64,000 bases of DNA. Origin: Dugong dugon. Taxonomy: Eukaryota; Chordata; Mammalia; Sirenia; Dugongidae. Location: assembly GCA_030035585.1 (NCBI GenBank), contig CM057468.1, positions 56,416,145 through 56,480,144 of the forward strand, read 5' to 3'. How positions within the stretch are numbered: the first letter of the stretch is position 1; each line of letters begins with the position of its first letter. The position numbers and the translations under genes were made by a program. Below the pieces are notes generated by a model that ran no database searches, was not told the origin of the DNA, and saw only the letters and a list, made by a program, of their open reading frames with translations. Shown here piece after piece: positions 22,501-34,400 of this stretch.

Positions 22501-24626
22501 GAGTGAGTGCTCTGGTATAAAAGAATAGGGAAACAAAGTCTGGCTCTTTTCATTATATTATTGTACCTCTAAGAAACAAAGGAGACAATAGGTTTTGCAA
22601 CAAGGGAAATGACTTCCATTCTTTGATACAGGCCACAAATTCATTTACAAAAGGAGCTGAAAGTCTCCCTATGACATGCATAACAAAGCAGACAAAATGC
22701 AGAAAGAGTTAAGTTGTAGGCTCAAAAATATTGTGGAACTTTGGAAGAATATGATAATCGAGAACAAGAGGACAAGGGAAGCAGAATGAGATAGAGATCC
22801 AACCCCCCCTGCTCATGAACTATCCTCAACTCCCTAGTGAGAAGGGATCTGTGGTTAAAACTCAACCCTCATTTAAATAATTATCTTAGAAATGACTACA
22901 ATTAGTTGTATATGTTTAATTTGATTGCTTAAGTAAATCTGGATATAATTTTATCCTTATTGTGACTCATGAGTCATCCTCAAAATAACTCCCTTTTTTT
23001 TGTTTGAAGTTTCACATTAAGAACCTTGACCAAAGAGATTGAAAAAAAATATTTAGATCAGGGTGGGTTTTGTTGACAATAGAGTTACTACACTAACAGA
23101 CTATTAAGATTATTCAGATTGGGTCTGGCTGTACCCAACCTATATGGGGATGAGAAAGAGTGACCTCAACACAGCAGTAAAGAAACATCTCTGACCCAGA
23201 AGAATGATAGAAACCTACGAGTTCTTAGGCAAGTACCAGGAAGACCCAGAAGAGTGGCCTTCAGCTCACATGACATATGGCAGGAATTCCTCAAATTAGA
23301 AAAGAGCAACCAGTGGGCTAGAACCTGAGATTATTGTTGTGGTTACTGTCCTATTAACTGAACATTACTTTGGCTGTTTTTCTATTAGTTGAGTTTTATC
23401 CAAAGTCGTCATGGCTTGAAGAAATGTAGGTTATACAACATAACAGCCAATGAATAAAAGCAGAAAGATGATGAGTAAATGCTTCTATTCCCTATCCAAC
23501 CCATGTAGTATCTATGGCACTAAACTATGAAAAATTTGGATTTAATGACATATTTAAGCATCTATAGCAATAGTCGGCTAAGTATTTTAGAATAAACTTT
23601 AAGGTAAAAAGAAGGCATAGTGATCTAGTGAAAAGAGGATAAGGAATTAAATTAGGGAATTCAGATGGTCAATATTTCTGCTTAGTCACTGAAGTAAGAC
23701 TGTAGATATACAATCAGCTCTTTATCTGTAAATTCCCAATATACTGTGTATGGTTTAGACATCAATTGTTATATAAAGAAGGTTTAGTTCACATTATATA
23801 CCAAAATCTATTATTTGCCTGTTCTTGTTTTAGCAAGTAAGTTTAAATTCGAGTGTTATATTTTGTAAGTCCTCATATTTCTTTCATTCTTTTTTTGATC
23901 CTTGGTATTCTATTCCTCCTTTGCTTTTTTATTTCCTCTTCCCTTAATCTTCTAATCTTCATGATTTTAAAATGTTTACTTATTTTTTTGTTTTCATAAA
24001 AAGATTTTGCACTATCCTCTTTTACAAATGTTCATTTTCCTACTAGGAAGAACTGTTTCACATCAAGTAATAGCAGTGTTCTGGTAAATGTTTAACAACT
24101 GGATGTGCAAAAAATAAGAGCCCTGATTTATAGCATTTGCCGATTTTCATGGTGTAAATACTTCCATCATGGCCTATTTCAAACTACTAATATGATGTCA
24201 CTAAACTCAGATTTGAGGAGAGATGCACACAATTAGATCTCACAAACCAGTCAGAGCCAGCTCCAGCCTATTACTGACAGAATATAATTTTGTTTATTGA
24301 TAATCTAGGGAAAGTTTTTCCTTTAGTAAGTTCTTGTTTTTTTGTATGAACTTCTATCTTCTACAATAATCATACACTGTGTTGCTGTTGTCGCTGTTCT
24401 ACCCCAAGACATGGGACTCATTTGTTCAAAACTTCCATACTTTTCACAGAAATTCTAATCCTTTATACTATTTGCATTCTCCTGATCCAGCCACATTTTC
24501 TACTTTTAGTCCACTCAACATAGCCTGTACTCTACCAAAAACAAACACAAAGAAACACCCAAAACAAAGCCACCCACAAATCCCAAGAGTTATAATGTCT
24601 TTATCCATGCATTTTACATTATATGG
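22501..24626. other. Intron sequence without recognised repeats
   Basis: 2.1 kb of AT-rich intron. No exon, ncRNA or transposon was recognised. A T-rich tract lies at about 22990-23000 and pyrimidine-rich sequence at 23880-23960. Confidence 0.5.
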
Positions 24627-25015
24627 TGTTGTAGAGTGAACTGTGTACCCCCAAAAATATGCATTGAAATCCTGGCCACTAACCTGTGGATGTGATCCTG
24701 TTTGGAAACAGTATTTTCTTTTGTTATGTTAATGAGGGTCCTAACCTAATCACTTCCAAATTATAAAACCTGCAGAATAGACACGGGGGAGAGGAAGACA
24801 GATGATAGAGATAGATGTGTCTACAACCCAGGCACACTAAGGATTGCTGGCAGCTACTGGAAGCTGAAATAGACAAGGAAGGACCTCCCCTTAGACCCGT
24901 GCCCTGAATTTGAACTTCTAGCCTCCCGAAGTGTGAAAAAATCAATATTTGTTCTTTAAAGTCACCCCCTTGTGGTATTTGTATTATGGCAGCACTAGTT
25001 AACTAGGACACATGG
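24622..25015 (+). mobile_element. Solo LTR, MLT1-like (ERVL-MaLR)
   Basis: A 384-bp LTR at 24627-25010, starting TGTTGTAGAGTGAACTGTGT and ending AACTAGGACA. It has the MaLR features ACCCCCAAAAATATG near the start and TATTATGGCAGCACTAG near the end. The 5-bp flanks TATGG and CATGG differ by one base. There is no internal retroviral sequence. Confidence 0.88.
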
Positions 25016-25019
25016 TAAA

Positions 25020-25260
25020 TCCTTCCTTTTGATTTTACCTTGTCAAAATCTCACTTTCTATTCAAAACCAAAGTTAAATGTCACTTCCTTTATTAAAACA
25101 TTTTCCCATTCCTATAGTTAAGAACAAATGGTCCTATTTTACATTCCCAAATCACTTTGTTTATATTCATTTTACTTTTACTTGTATTAGAATTTCTTAG
25201 TACAAAACAGATGCTCAATAAACGACTATTAAATGAATTGCTGAATAAATTAATGAAATA
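25020..25260 (+). repeat. L2 LINE 3' end
   Basis: Old L2 3' sequence: AAATGTCACTTCCTTTATTA, then AGATGCTCAATAAACGACTA and a GAATTGCTGAATAAAT tail. It directly follows the LTR. Confidence 0.7.
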
Positions 25261-26737
25261 ACATGTTTGCTTCACCATTGAAAACAAATGTTTTCTTCCT
25301 TTTATTGGAAACCAGAACCTATGAAGTGTTCGGATTCTCAGCCCATGATTCTTTTAATATCCTCCGAAATACCTAAAGACAAATGATACAGAAAGATCTG
25401 CCTAATGGAGTTTTGAATTACCCAGATAACTTTCACTTCATTTGGCATTTGCTGAAGCAGATAAACAAAACACATCCAAAATCAGTTTGGTTCTCTGAGT
25501 ACCTGCTTCTCATAAGCCTTGTGAGATATAAAAATGAAACATCATTGGCCACATCTACACTGGGAAGTATCTTCAAATAATATTTTTCCAAAACATATCT
25601 GATCCCTTTAGATTATCCATACATTCTCTTTCAGAATGTGGAGAGTTTTCAACGTCTAAGAGAAAACCATGGAAAGGAAAAATATTATTTTGACATATCA
25701 TACATTTCTCCTGTATTCAGTTCTCCTTTCCTCTACTCATGAATTGCAACTATTTGGGAGCTTGTAAACTTTCCCAGATTCACACCAATTCCCCAGTGGA
25801 GTAAACCTCAGCCATACATAATCTAAAGGATAAAAAAGATGGCAAAACCACTTTCCCATTCAAAATCTAATACAAACAAACCCCTGATGAGCAACTTGGA
25901 CAACAACATCTCAAGACTTCACCTCAGGGGTGGTTGTCGACACTTAACTCAGATTAATTCAAGAAATTTCTTTTAGCAGCTTTAGAGCAAGAAGTCATTT
26001 TAGAAAGATTATCAACAAACACAACTGCTACGTTCAGCTACTGCTTCTGAAATCCAAGTCAAATGAAAGCAGCTGAGCCTACTCAATAGGTGGTAACAGA
26101 GTTATTACAAAGAGAAGATGAGAAGAGGGAGAGAGGGTGGAGGAGAGAGGAGGGAAGAGGGAGAGAGAGAGAAAGAGGGAAAGAGAAAGGAATGAAGGAT
26201 GGAAGGAAGGAAGGAAGGACAGAAGAAGCCAACCTTAAAGAGACTGTGGGAGATCAACAAAAAACAAGCCATTCACTCCAAATTGAAGTGCTGAGCTTTT
26301 AGTACCAGAGGCTGTGGCATCATCTCTACAGTCTCCAGGCCTATGGCAATTTGTTTTTTTCTCTAACAAGCTTAAAACTGTCTTATTCTGTTTTGACAGG
26401 TGGTCTTTTAATGGCCATGTTCTCAACTCACTACCCAAGAATCTTATTACTGCATGTCCTTTCCTTGCTTTTACCTGCCTCAAGGTTTTCAATGTTTTCA
26501 TTTTAGATTCCATAGGAATGCCAAGCGCTAAATCTTTTCTCACCTCTTGGGAAAATGTCTTTCAGAGGAAGCAACCCAGGGTGCTTCTAATTGGCTTTGC
26601 ATAACAGTAGGCAAATTTATCCTTAAAACAACTGTGACATTGTTTGCCAACCAATACAAATACAGATTACCAAATTCAGATTCTCTGGGAACCTCACAGA
26701 TGTTTCAACTACTAATTCTAAAAACTATTGGTTATTT
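25261..26737. other. Intron; purine-rich tract 26105-26225
   Basis: Mostly unique sequence. 26105-26225 is an almost pure GA tract on plus (GAGAGAGG, GGAAGGAAGGAAGG). Open frames across it are low-complexity artefacts. A short duplication or old repeat cannot be excluded elsewhere. Confidence 0.55.
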
Positions 26738-26893
26738 GGAGCCCTGGAGGCATAGGGGTTAAGAGCTTGGCTGCTAACCAAAAAGATCAGCAGTTCAAAT
26801 CCACCAGCTGCTCCTTGGAAATCCTATGGGGCAGTTGTACTCTGTCCTGTAAGGTCGCTATGAGTTGGAATGGACTGGACAGTAACAGGTTTA
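26738..26893 (+). mobile_element. AfroSINE
   Basis: Head GGAGCCCTGGAGGCATAGGG, B-box-like AGTTCAAATCCACC, and body CTCTGTCCTGTAAGGTCGCT ending GGACTGGACAGTAACAGG. It lacks the longer internal segment of the 5944 type. Confidence 0.92.
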
Positions 26894-29204
26894 CTGGCTA
26901 TTCACATAAGTATCCCCGATGTCTTTCCAAGCAACCTAATGATTCTTTCCATTTCGACTGTCACTTTAATTTCTTGCAAACCTCAAGCTGTTGTGCCAGT
27001 GCTTCAGTGAAGAAGTTCAAGAATATTCACCATACACTGACTGTACTGATAAATTTAAGTTTTGAACTTTGCCAAGAATAAGAAAAAAATGGACTTCTGG
27101 TATGTTTTCAAAATCAGTTGCCTCTAGGAATTTCCTGTACCATGCTCAAATTAGCTTTAATCCAATAGTATATTATTTTGATTGACCCTGTGCATATTTC
27201 TTAAAAGAATAGTTAAGAGATGTTTTGCTAACTAGATCACATTCATGATAAAAAAAAAAAATTTAGAAAGAAGAAAATGCCTGGTTTGGGTACAGCACTC
27301 AGATAATTTACTTTTTAAAAAAATCAATTTTTTTTGATACCCATCTTTGTATCTACATTGAGATATGTAGTCAAGAGTTCCTGCTGATTTTACAATTCCT
27401 CTGGGTTATGTAATACATATTATTCTGCTGATAAAAAGCTGTATAAAGCAGCATTTTGCAGTATTGAGATGGCCTGGCCAAGAACAACAAGGGAAAGAAA
27501 TAGCATTCAAAAAAATGGCAAAATGTTTATGAATTCTAATCCTCTGCACATGAATAAATACATCTGACAAAGTGCAGAGACCCTCAAAAAGGCCATTCTT
27601 GACCTTCCTAATTTGAGTTCAATTGCGTGTTCAACGTGGAGAAGCCAAAGTAGGTCCTGCCGATGTTTTAAGCTCAAGCTTTACTACATTTTGTTATTTG
27701 TAAAAGTGAAGTCCTAGATAATAAGTTATAATTGCCCTATTAATCACTTGAAAAGGGGGCTTGAGGGAAGTTGGGATTTGAAATTGCAATAATTGATATC
27801 TGAAAGACGTCCTTTTTTATTTTGTTACCTCAAACTTACCACCTAAAACTACTGTGAAAACTGCATGCATTCGTTTTTTTAAACGGTGAAGTACATGCAA
27901 TATTATTTTTTCTAAAGGAATGAAGTTTAAAACTTCAATGCAGTTATGCTGTTAGTTGTGATGACCTTTGAACTGGAAAAAAATACAGAAAATCAGGCCT
28001 TGGGTTATAAATTATATTGTCAATGAAAGTGAGGAGAACTCTTTGTTTCTTGAGCTGTTTTAAGTATTACATTTTCATTTCCTTTTAAAAATGAAGTATA
28101 ATGTACAACACACTTGTATTTTTCTTCCATTTTTCATTAAAAGCATTTCATTCTCTTTATTCTGTTCCTCAGTGTACTGATAGACTGACACATCAAAATT
28201 TACCTTTTAAAGTTCAGTGTACCATATCCATTTGTTACCCTTAAAGTATTTTGTGGGAATTCTGTATTATTGTTTATACCCTAAGAATCCTCAGTGGAAA
28301 AAAAAAAACAACACAGAAAGGTATAGATTATTTAAACCTTCCTTCCTTTAGTTCATGATGAACAACTGTTAGGTTGTGCTTATGCAATTGAAGATAGCCA
28401 ACCAAAAGAGACAAGACGGTATTTAGGGTATTTGAGTAACTAAATCAGATTTACTATAAGGCATCCAAATAATTAAAATCCATTGAATAGTCAATATAGC
28501 CAAAAATAATAATTTCAGTTTTCACTTACTGGAATTTTTAGCAATTTATATACCCACATGAGCCTGTTTATGATTGGCCAATGATAGTTTTATCCCTTCC
28601 TCTATTTCAGGCCTGGTCTATCTAAAAATGTAGAGAAAAGGCACAGGTTTCAAACTTTAATTCAGGAGATGTCCTTCTAATGTCACTAATTGCTCTATGA
28701 AAGCCATCTATTTGATTTCTGGAAATAGCACATGCACTTAAATGCCCACAGAAACCTTGCCCACAGGCAAAGCACATACACATCCATTTTACTTTTTAGT
28801 ACACTCAGATAAATTAAGAAAAACATGTACTCCACACAAATGACTTGAATCTGTTCTGCAGTATATTCATCTCTTAAAGAAAGAGACCACAAGAGAAATG
28901 ACTCTACCCTCATTGGAAATCCTCCCTTGGAAGAACAGAGTTGGGCCAAGTGCAGAGATTATGGGAGCACAGAGACAGATTCTCATTTGAATGGGTGTGC
29001 TCAAAAAAAGCCAGTGAAATCCGTAATTTCCTTCCACACAGTTGGAAAAGTAGTTGGCTTTCACAGCCGGGTAACATTTCTTTCTGGGCAGGTCAATCAT
29101 CCATGGAGCCACAATCCACAACCTACTGTGATTTTCTGTACATCTGGCATAAGCCTTTATAATGCAAATATTAAAACCAGTCTTGCTTCCCTAAAATGTT
29201 TCTA
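26894..29204. other. Repeat-poor intron
   Basis: 2.3 kb with no recognised transposon. 27100-28600 is AT-rich with many short A/T runs and no exon-like open frame. The frames at 28867-29283 overlap on both strands and have no recognisable domain. Confidence 0.5.
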
Positions 29205-29405
29205 TTTGTTGTTGTTATTGGGTGCCAGTGAGTCAACTGGGACTCATATGACCTTATGTGACAGAGTAGAACTGCCCCCATAGGGTTTTCTTGACTGTAA
29301 TCTTTAATAGAAGCAGATTGCCAGGTCTTTCTCCCTCAAAGCTGCTGAGTGGGTTCCAACTGCCAACCTTCGGTTAGCAGCTGAGTGCTTAACCACTGGT
29401 CTCTT
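29203..29405 (-). mobile_element. AfroSINE
   Basis: Plus strand reads TGTTGTTGTTATTGGGTGCC (tail) through GGTTAGCAGCTGAGTGCTTA (head), so the element is on minus. The CCAGGTCTTTCTCCC internal block is present. Confidence 0.88.
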
Positions 29406-29911
29406 TAAAATGTTTCTATACTTAAAATCAAGTAAGTAATTTGAGAATATTGACTACACAAAAAATTTTACCTGGTAGACAAGCAGCTCAACACTAACTG
29501 ATAAAATAGAAGTGGCATTTATTTTTTTTGCACTTCTTCATTGCCACAAATAAACCAACATTCTGTTTGACTTTATTCTTTTATAAGAATCTCAAAAAGA
29601 CTCTAAGAGTTTAGAAAATGTTAACCACCTTGAATTAGGTATGATCTGAATCAACAACCAGTTTTTGACACTAATCATTCGACAATTATATCCTTGGGTT
29701 ATTGTGCTGTCCAAAATTATACAACAGAATAAAGTATTTGAGTAGTGTTTGAGTTTTCTCACTTATTTTTTTCTTCAGTTAAAAAATACATATTATTTCA
29801 ATAAATATGGCAAAAAATTTTTGAAACACCATAAATCTGTAAGACAATGATGACAGTAAAAGCTATGTGCTCAATGTACAGAAGAAAAAGTACTTTTTCT
29901 TTCATAAATAC

Positions 29912-30135
29912 TAGAAAGACATGAAACTCATTGCCATTGAGTCAATTCTGACTCATAGTGACTCTATAGGACAGAGTAGAACTGCCCCATAGGGTTTCCA
30001 AGGCTGTAATCTTTACAGAAGCAGACTGCTACATCCTTCTCCCACAAAACAGCTGGTGGGTTTGAAACGCTGACCTTTTGATTAGCAGCTGAGCTCTTAA
30101 ACATTGCACCACCAGGGCTTCTTAGAAAGGCATGA
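29912..30135 (-). mobile_element. AfroSINE with target duplication
   Basis: SINE body 29925-30122, minus orientation. Flanks TAGAAAGACATGA (29912-29924) and TAGAAAGGCATGA (30123-30135) match at 12 of 13 positions. Confidence 0.92.
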
Positions 30136-30469
30136 GTTAGTGTTAAAAACAATATAAATGATATATTTTGAAATAATTTTGTATATTTTTATTTAATACA
30201 CAAAGTCATATTTCAGGTTTATGAAAGAAAGGCAAAATATATGTAATAGTCATAACATTACTACACATTCATTAGCAAATTAAATGAATTGATAATATGA
30301 ACACATACAAAGTTTGAAATATTTTCTGAATTGCAATTAATTGGTCCAAAAGCTTATAATGATCTGGAAGCAAACTTCATGGCAATTTGATCTAAAGTCT
30401 TCAGAGTGGTCAGAAAAATGTGCTTCCGTTTAGTTATGTGATGAGAACGAAAAGAGAACGCCTCTAGCT

Positions 30470-30625
30470 ATTTAGATACAAGTTCAAATCTTGGGTCTAA
30501 CGCATGCTGGCTCTGTGACTTTGGATGGATTTCTCAACCTCGAGACTCATTATCACCATCTGTTTAAGATGGAAATAATATCTATCTCTTAGCCTTGAGA
30601 ATTCTTAAATGATGACAGAAAAAGA
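30470..30625 (+). repeat. MIR SINE
   Basis: Diverged MIR in canonical orientation: AAGTTCAAATCTTGGGTC, CTCTGTGACTTTGGATG, CTCAACCTC, then ATGGAAATAATATC. Confidence 0.75.
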
Positions 30626-31044
30626 GATTTACCAACATTTTTAAAAAGTTCTTTTTTTCTGAAATATCACAGACCTACGGGAAATCGCAAGAGAAATTCT
30701 TCTTTGAATTTTATTCTTAATCAATGTTTCAGTACTCAGTGGTTGGGTCAGTAGACAAAGCATTCCTCTTTCCAGAGGTTATCTTTACTCATTTGTTGAG
30801 CTCTGTCAGTAACCTGATTGAGGCGAGTGTTGTGTGTATTCTATAACTGCACAAAGGTCATAGCATATAGAATTAAAACATGTAAATTTCTCATATCTAA
30901 GGCTTGCATTATTTTTTAAAATGGTAAGAGTGACAATTGAGCTTTCTGAGTACATGGGTTTTAAAAAAATAAAAGACAGTGAACTTTGCATGCATACATC
31001 CCCAGTCCTTTACTCCTGCTTTTTCGTATTTTTAAATAGTTTAC

Positions 31045-31178
31045 CTCATTTCCTAGAAGAGCATTTACACAGGCTTCTGATGCATCGCAGATGGCTGTGA
31101 GATCATGTCCTCCTTCTAAAGCCAACACCACATGTCCATTAGCCAATGTCATCAGTTGCTTCGTCAAATGACCAAAGC
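31045..31178 (-). CDS. HDAC9: HDAC9 coding exon (catalytic domain, class IIa His motif)
   Basis: This is an internal coding exon of histone deacetylase 9, a class IIa deacetylase that works mainly as a nuclear corepressor scaffold with MEF2 and NCoR/SMRT. Read on the minus strand, an AG acceptor at 31180-31179 is followed by 134 bp and a GT donor at 31044-31043 (GAG|gtaaac). Two leading bases complete a Cys codon from the previous exon, followed by 44 codons beginning [12 protein letters not shown] and ending ALLGNE. The segment [17 protein letters not shown] is the active-site loop. The His codon (31107-31105) replaces the transition-state Tyr of class I enzymes, which explains the weak intrinsic activity of class IIa HDACs. 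Among paralogues, [12 protein letters not shown] and ALLGNE fit HDAC9 better than HDAC4, 5 or 7. Two residues (N and H in LANGHVV) differ from the human form as I remember it. The exon pairs in phase with the exon at 2599-2683. Confidence 0.96.
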
Positions 31179-31229
31179 CTACACACAAATACAAAAACAT
31201 TTCTGAGTATTAAATCAAGAGAAAGTGAC

Positions 31230-31400
31230 TCGTAGACTCTAATATTTATTTAGCATTTATTCTTTGTATGTTCTTCCTCAGCACTTTCTATATGCTAACT
31301 TATTTAATAGAATAACTCTGTGGGTTAGTTCCTATTATTATCTATATTTTACAGAGGAGAAAACCAAAGCCCAAGGTCCAACAGCTAAGCATTATCACAT
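31230..31400 (-). repeat. MIR SINE
   Basis: Reverse-oriented MIR: CACTTTCTATATGCTAACTT, TATCTATATTTTACAGAGGA, CCAAGGTCCAACAGCTAAG. It lies only about 50 bases upstream (in gene orientation) of HDAC9 exon A. Confidence 0.78.
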
Positions 31401-31624
31401 ACAAGATTTGCAGCAATCCTTCTGGCTCTTCACTAGTACTTAGAATTGCCTCCCTTAACGTGGTCTATATGCATCTAGATGAAAACTTGAATATTATTCA
31501 GCCAATGTTAATAAGGAGAACTATGCCATTTGTTTGTTATACACTTTCTGTCTCCCTCATATGCCTTTACTTTATTATAGGAAGAAGTGTTCTACATATC
31601 ATATCAACTTAAGTATTACATTAC

Positions 31625-32215
31625 ATTTTTTAGTGTTACTTTTTTTATTTTGGTAAATATATATGTAACAACACATTTGACATTTTCACATGTACAGTTC
31701 AGTGACATTAATTATGTTCATTATATTGTTCAACCATAACTTTACCCACTCACAAATTATACCACCACCCTTACAAAGCTCAGTGTCCCCTAAACACTGA
31801 ATCCTCCTTTTTCTCTCCTGCTCACCTGCCCCAGGTAACTACTAATAAATGTTGGTCTCTATACACTTGCCTATTCTAGATATTTCATATAAATGGTATC
31901 GTGTAATATTTGTTCTTTTGTGACTGACTTATTTCACTCAGCCTAATAGTTTCAAGGTTCATCCATGTTGTAGCATGCATCAGGACTTGATTTCTTTTCA
32001 TGGCTGTGTAATATTCCATTGTATGTATTACCACATTTTGTTTATCCACTTATCTATTGACAGACATTTAGGCTGTTTCCACTTTTTGACTATGGTGAAT
32101 AGTGCTGCAGTGAACATTGGTGTACAAGTATTTGTGTTCCTGCTTTCAGTTATTTGCGTATATACCTAGGAGTGGAATTGTGTCAAATGGTAGCCATTCT
32201 TTTATTATGAAATAG
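31625..32215 (-). mobile_element. Old L1 3' fragment
   Basis: Antisense L1: ACAGTTCAGTGACATTAATT, TTTCACTCAGCCTAATAG, CATGGCTGTGTAATATTCCA, GAACATTGGTGTACAAGTAT. It is decayed, 5'-truncated and sense to HDAC9. Confidence 0.85.
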
Positions 32216-33681
32216 TTGATAAATGGAAAAAATATATATATAAACATCTATATATGCTATAAAGTATAATTATGTAACAAAGACCTGCTCATTCACCTTC
32301 CAACTTAAGTAAAATAACATTAGCAATAAATTAGCAATAGTCTTTTTTTTTTAAGAAACCTACAGAATACAGTTGATAGAACTAAAGGAAAGTCTATAAA
32401 ATTGTCAAACAATGACAATACAAAATGAAACTAAGTTGCTTCTATTTTGGAACAATGAAATAATATCATCTTAATCCTTGGGATGTGTTGAGATAGTCAC
32501 CTAATAAGCCAGAACCGCCTAGGCTTTCTGTTCTAGTACTTAAGGTTACCCATGAACAGGATGAGTTAACTTTCCTACTACCTTGAAGCACTTTAATGTT
32601 GATTCTATCCACTTAGCTACTATTTTGATGGAAATCAAAACAGTCATTTTACAATTATCTCATGTTTTTAAGTAACTGTCCAAAAGAGGGCATTCTAAAG
32701 AGAATTAAAAAATAAGCAAAAACTTTTTCAAGCATTTCAAGATTTCTCACTCATGACTATCACTATGGACCTCATGATGGTATCGCTAATAATCCTTAAA
32801 TAGGTCACTTGAGAATGGAGCTGATCATACTAAAATCTACCCTCTCACCTGATTACTATACAAAGAATGATATGGATCCAGAAAATGTGTAGTGTACAGT
32901 TCTGATCCCTAATGCTTAAAAAAAACTTCTTTGCTTAAGTCAAGATTAATTGCACATAATAATTAGAGCCACTCCAAAAAAACCCCAAAATTTACAGGCA
33001 AGTACACGTGTCTGCAAGTACACATTTCTGCTGATCACATCACTAAGTTTTCTAGAAGATTTTCCTATAACCTAAATCAGTGTTGTAGTGATAATTTTAA
33101 AAGATATAATAATATATCAAGCCAGTAAACTATATCTTTCATACTGAAAGTTCCTAGCAATAGAGAATTTAGTAATTTAAAAACACTATTGAGCAGATCG
33201 AATCACATGGATTTAAAAAAAAAAAAAAGCTTGTGAGAAAACACCAAATCTGATTTAAGTTCACCCTTTCCTCTGGGATTGAAAACGTTTCATAAAATAC
33301 CAACTTTAGATGGGATAGTAAAAAGTGGAAGGAAAGAGTGGAATGAAGTTAATCTTTGATCTCTATCCAAATTCCTTTTTCTTTTACAGGGCTTATTTCC
33401 ATTCACATGTTACCCATGTGATCTCTGGAGTCAGGGATAGAGGCAGCTGAACTCTGATTTATGCGTGCACAAAACATTAAGGTAAAGAAATGAAATCTCT
33501 ACAAGACCCATGCTCTCTTTTCCAATTAAAGTAGAGTCTAAGAAAAAATTTTTTAGTCCTGTTAACTTGCATTCCACTGAATCCATTGCTGCTGTGCATT
33601 TTGGAAAGATCTGAAAAGCCCAGTATGGTTACCACTGTCAGGTAATTATTTTCCAGGATCTGTAACACAAGCGTTTCAGTG

Positions 33682-33722
<41 letters not shown>

Positions 33723-34196
33723 ATTTGATTACAGGTCACGTAACATGTTTTTAATAGGTGTGACTGCCAGTTTCATATAATAGTTCGTACTTCTACATTT
33801 ACAAAAGATACTCCTCCTAATTTACACACTAAACGTAAAATAACCTGCAGAGCTGAGAAATTGTATCAGACACCTTAGATGGCAGTGTTTTTCTCAAGGA
33901 GGTTGGAATGCCCTAAGTGTGAGGGCTGATGGGAGGATGATCAACCGAGAAAAAGATCTGTACAGCGCAGTGCTTACAAGCTGAAGCAATTACCAGATAC
34001 AGGGGTGCAACTGGGTTCTTAAGATGTGTACATACCTTTAGTTTCTAAACTTTGGGGAGGTTGTGTTGGGCGCTGAGGGGAGGACCTTGATACTTAGAGT
34101 ACCAAGATAGGCAGGTGACAGGCTCAGGGCAGTGACTACTTACCAATCAGTATAGACATATTTTGATATTTTAGCAATGAGTATAGCCATACTAAG
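32216..34196. other. Intron; (GT)n microsatellite 33682-33717
   Basis: Mostly unique sequence. A (GT)15-18 run at 33682-33717 is long enough to be polymorphic. A 13-base A-tract is at about 33216. No exon was recognised. Confidence 0.55.
33682..33717. repeat. (GT)n microsatellite
   Basis: An uninterrupted GT run of about 16-18 units followed by ACTTC. Likely length-polymorphic. Confidence 0.9.
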
Positions 34197-34400
34197 CAGT
34201 CCCTGCGCGATGCAAACAGTGAATGTGCTCGGCTGCTAACCAAAAGGTTGGAGGTTTGAGTCCACCCAAAGCACCTCAGAAGAAAGGCCCGGGCACGTAG
34301 TCACAGAAAATCAGTCATCAAATACCCTAGGGAGCATAGTTCTATTTTGACATACGTGGGGTTGCCATGAGTAGTAGACTCCACAGCAGCTGTTTTTTTA
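34197..34400 (+). mobile_element. AfroSINE, second subfamily
   Basis: Head AGTCCCTGCGCGATGCAAAC, GGCTGCTAACCAAAAGGTTG, the CACCTCAGAAGAAAGGCC block of the long-body subfamily, and end CACAGCAGCTGTTTTTTT. It is more diverged than the short-body copies. Confidence 0.87.

Larger units (their letters stand above)
2684..31044 (-). other. HDAC9: HDAC9 intron between the two exons
   Basis: This 28.4-kb intron is bounded by GT at 31044-31043 and AG at 2685-2684 on the minus strand. About two thirds of it is transposon sequence, dominated by the nested complex at 7.2-22.5 kb. No further exon with homology was recognised inside it. Confidence 0.88.

Noticed and set aside
28867-29283. Overlapping open frames on both strands
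   Set aside because: No domain, and the right part runs into an AfroSINE. The overlap on both strands suggests chance.
31625-32169. A plus-strand open frame at 31975-32169, considered as coding
   Set aside because: It lies antisense in an old L1 3' end.
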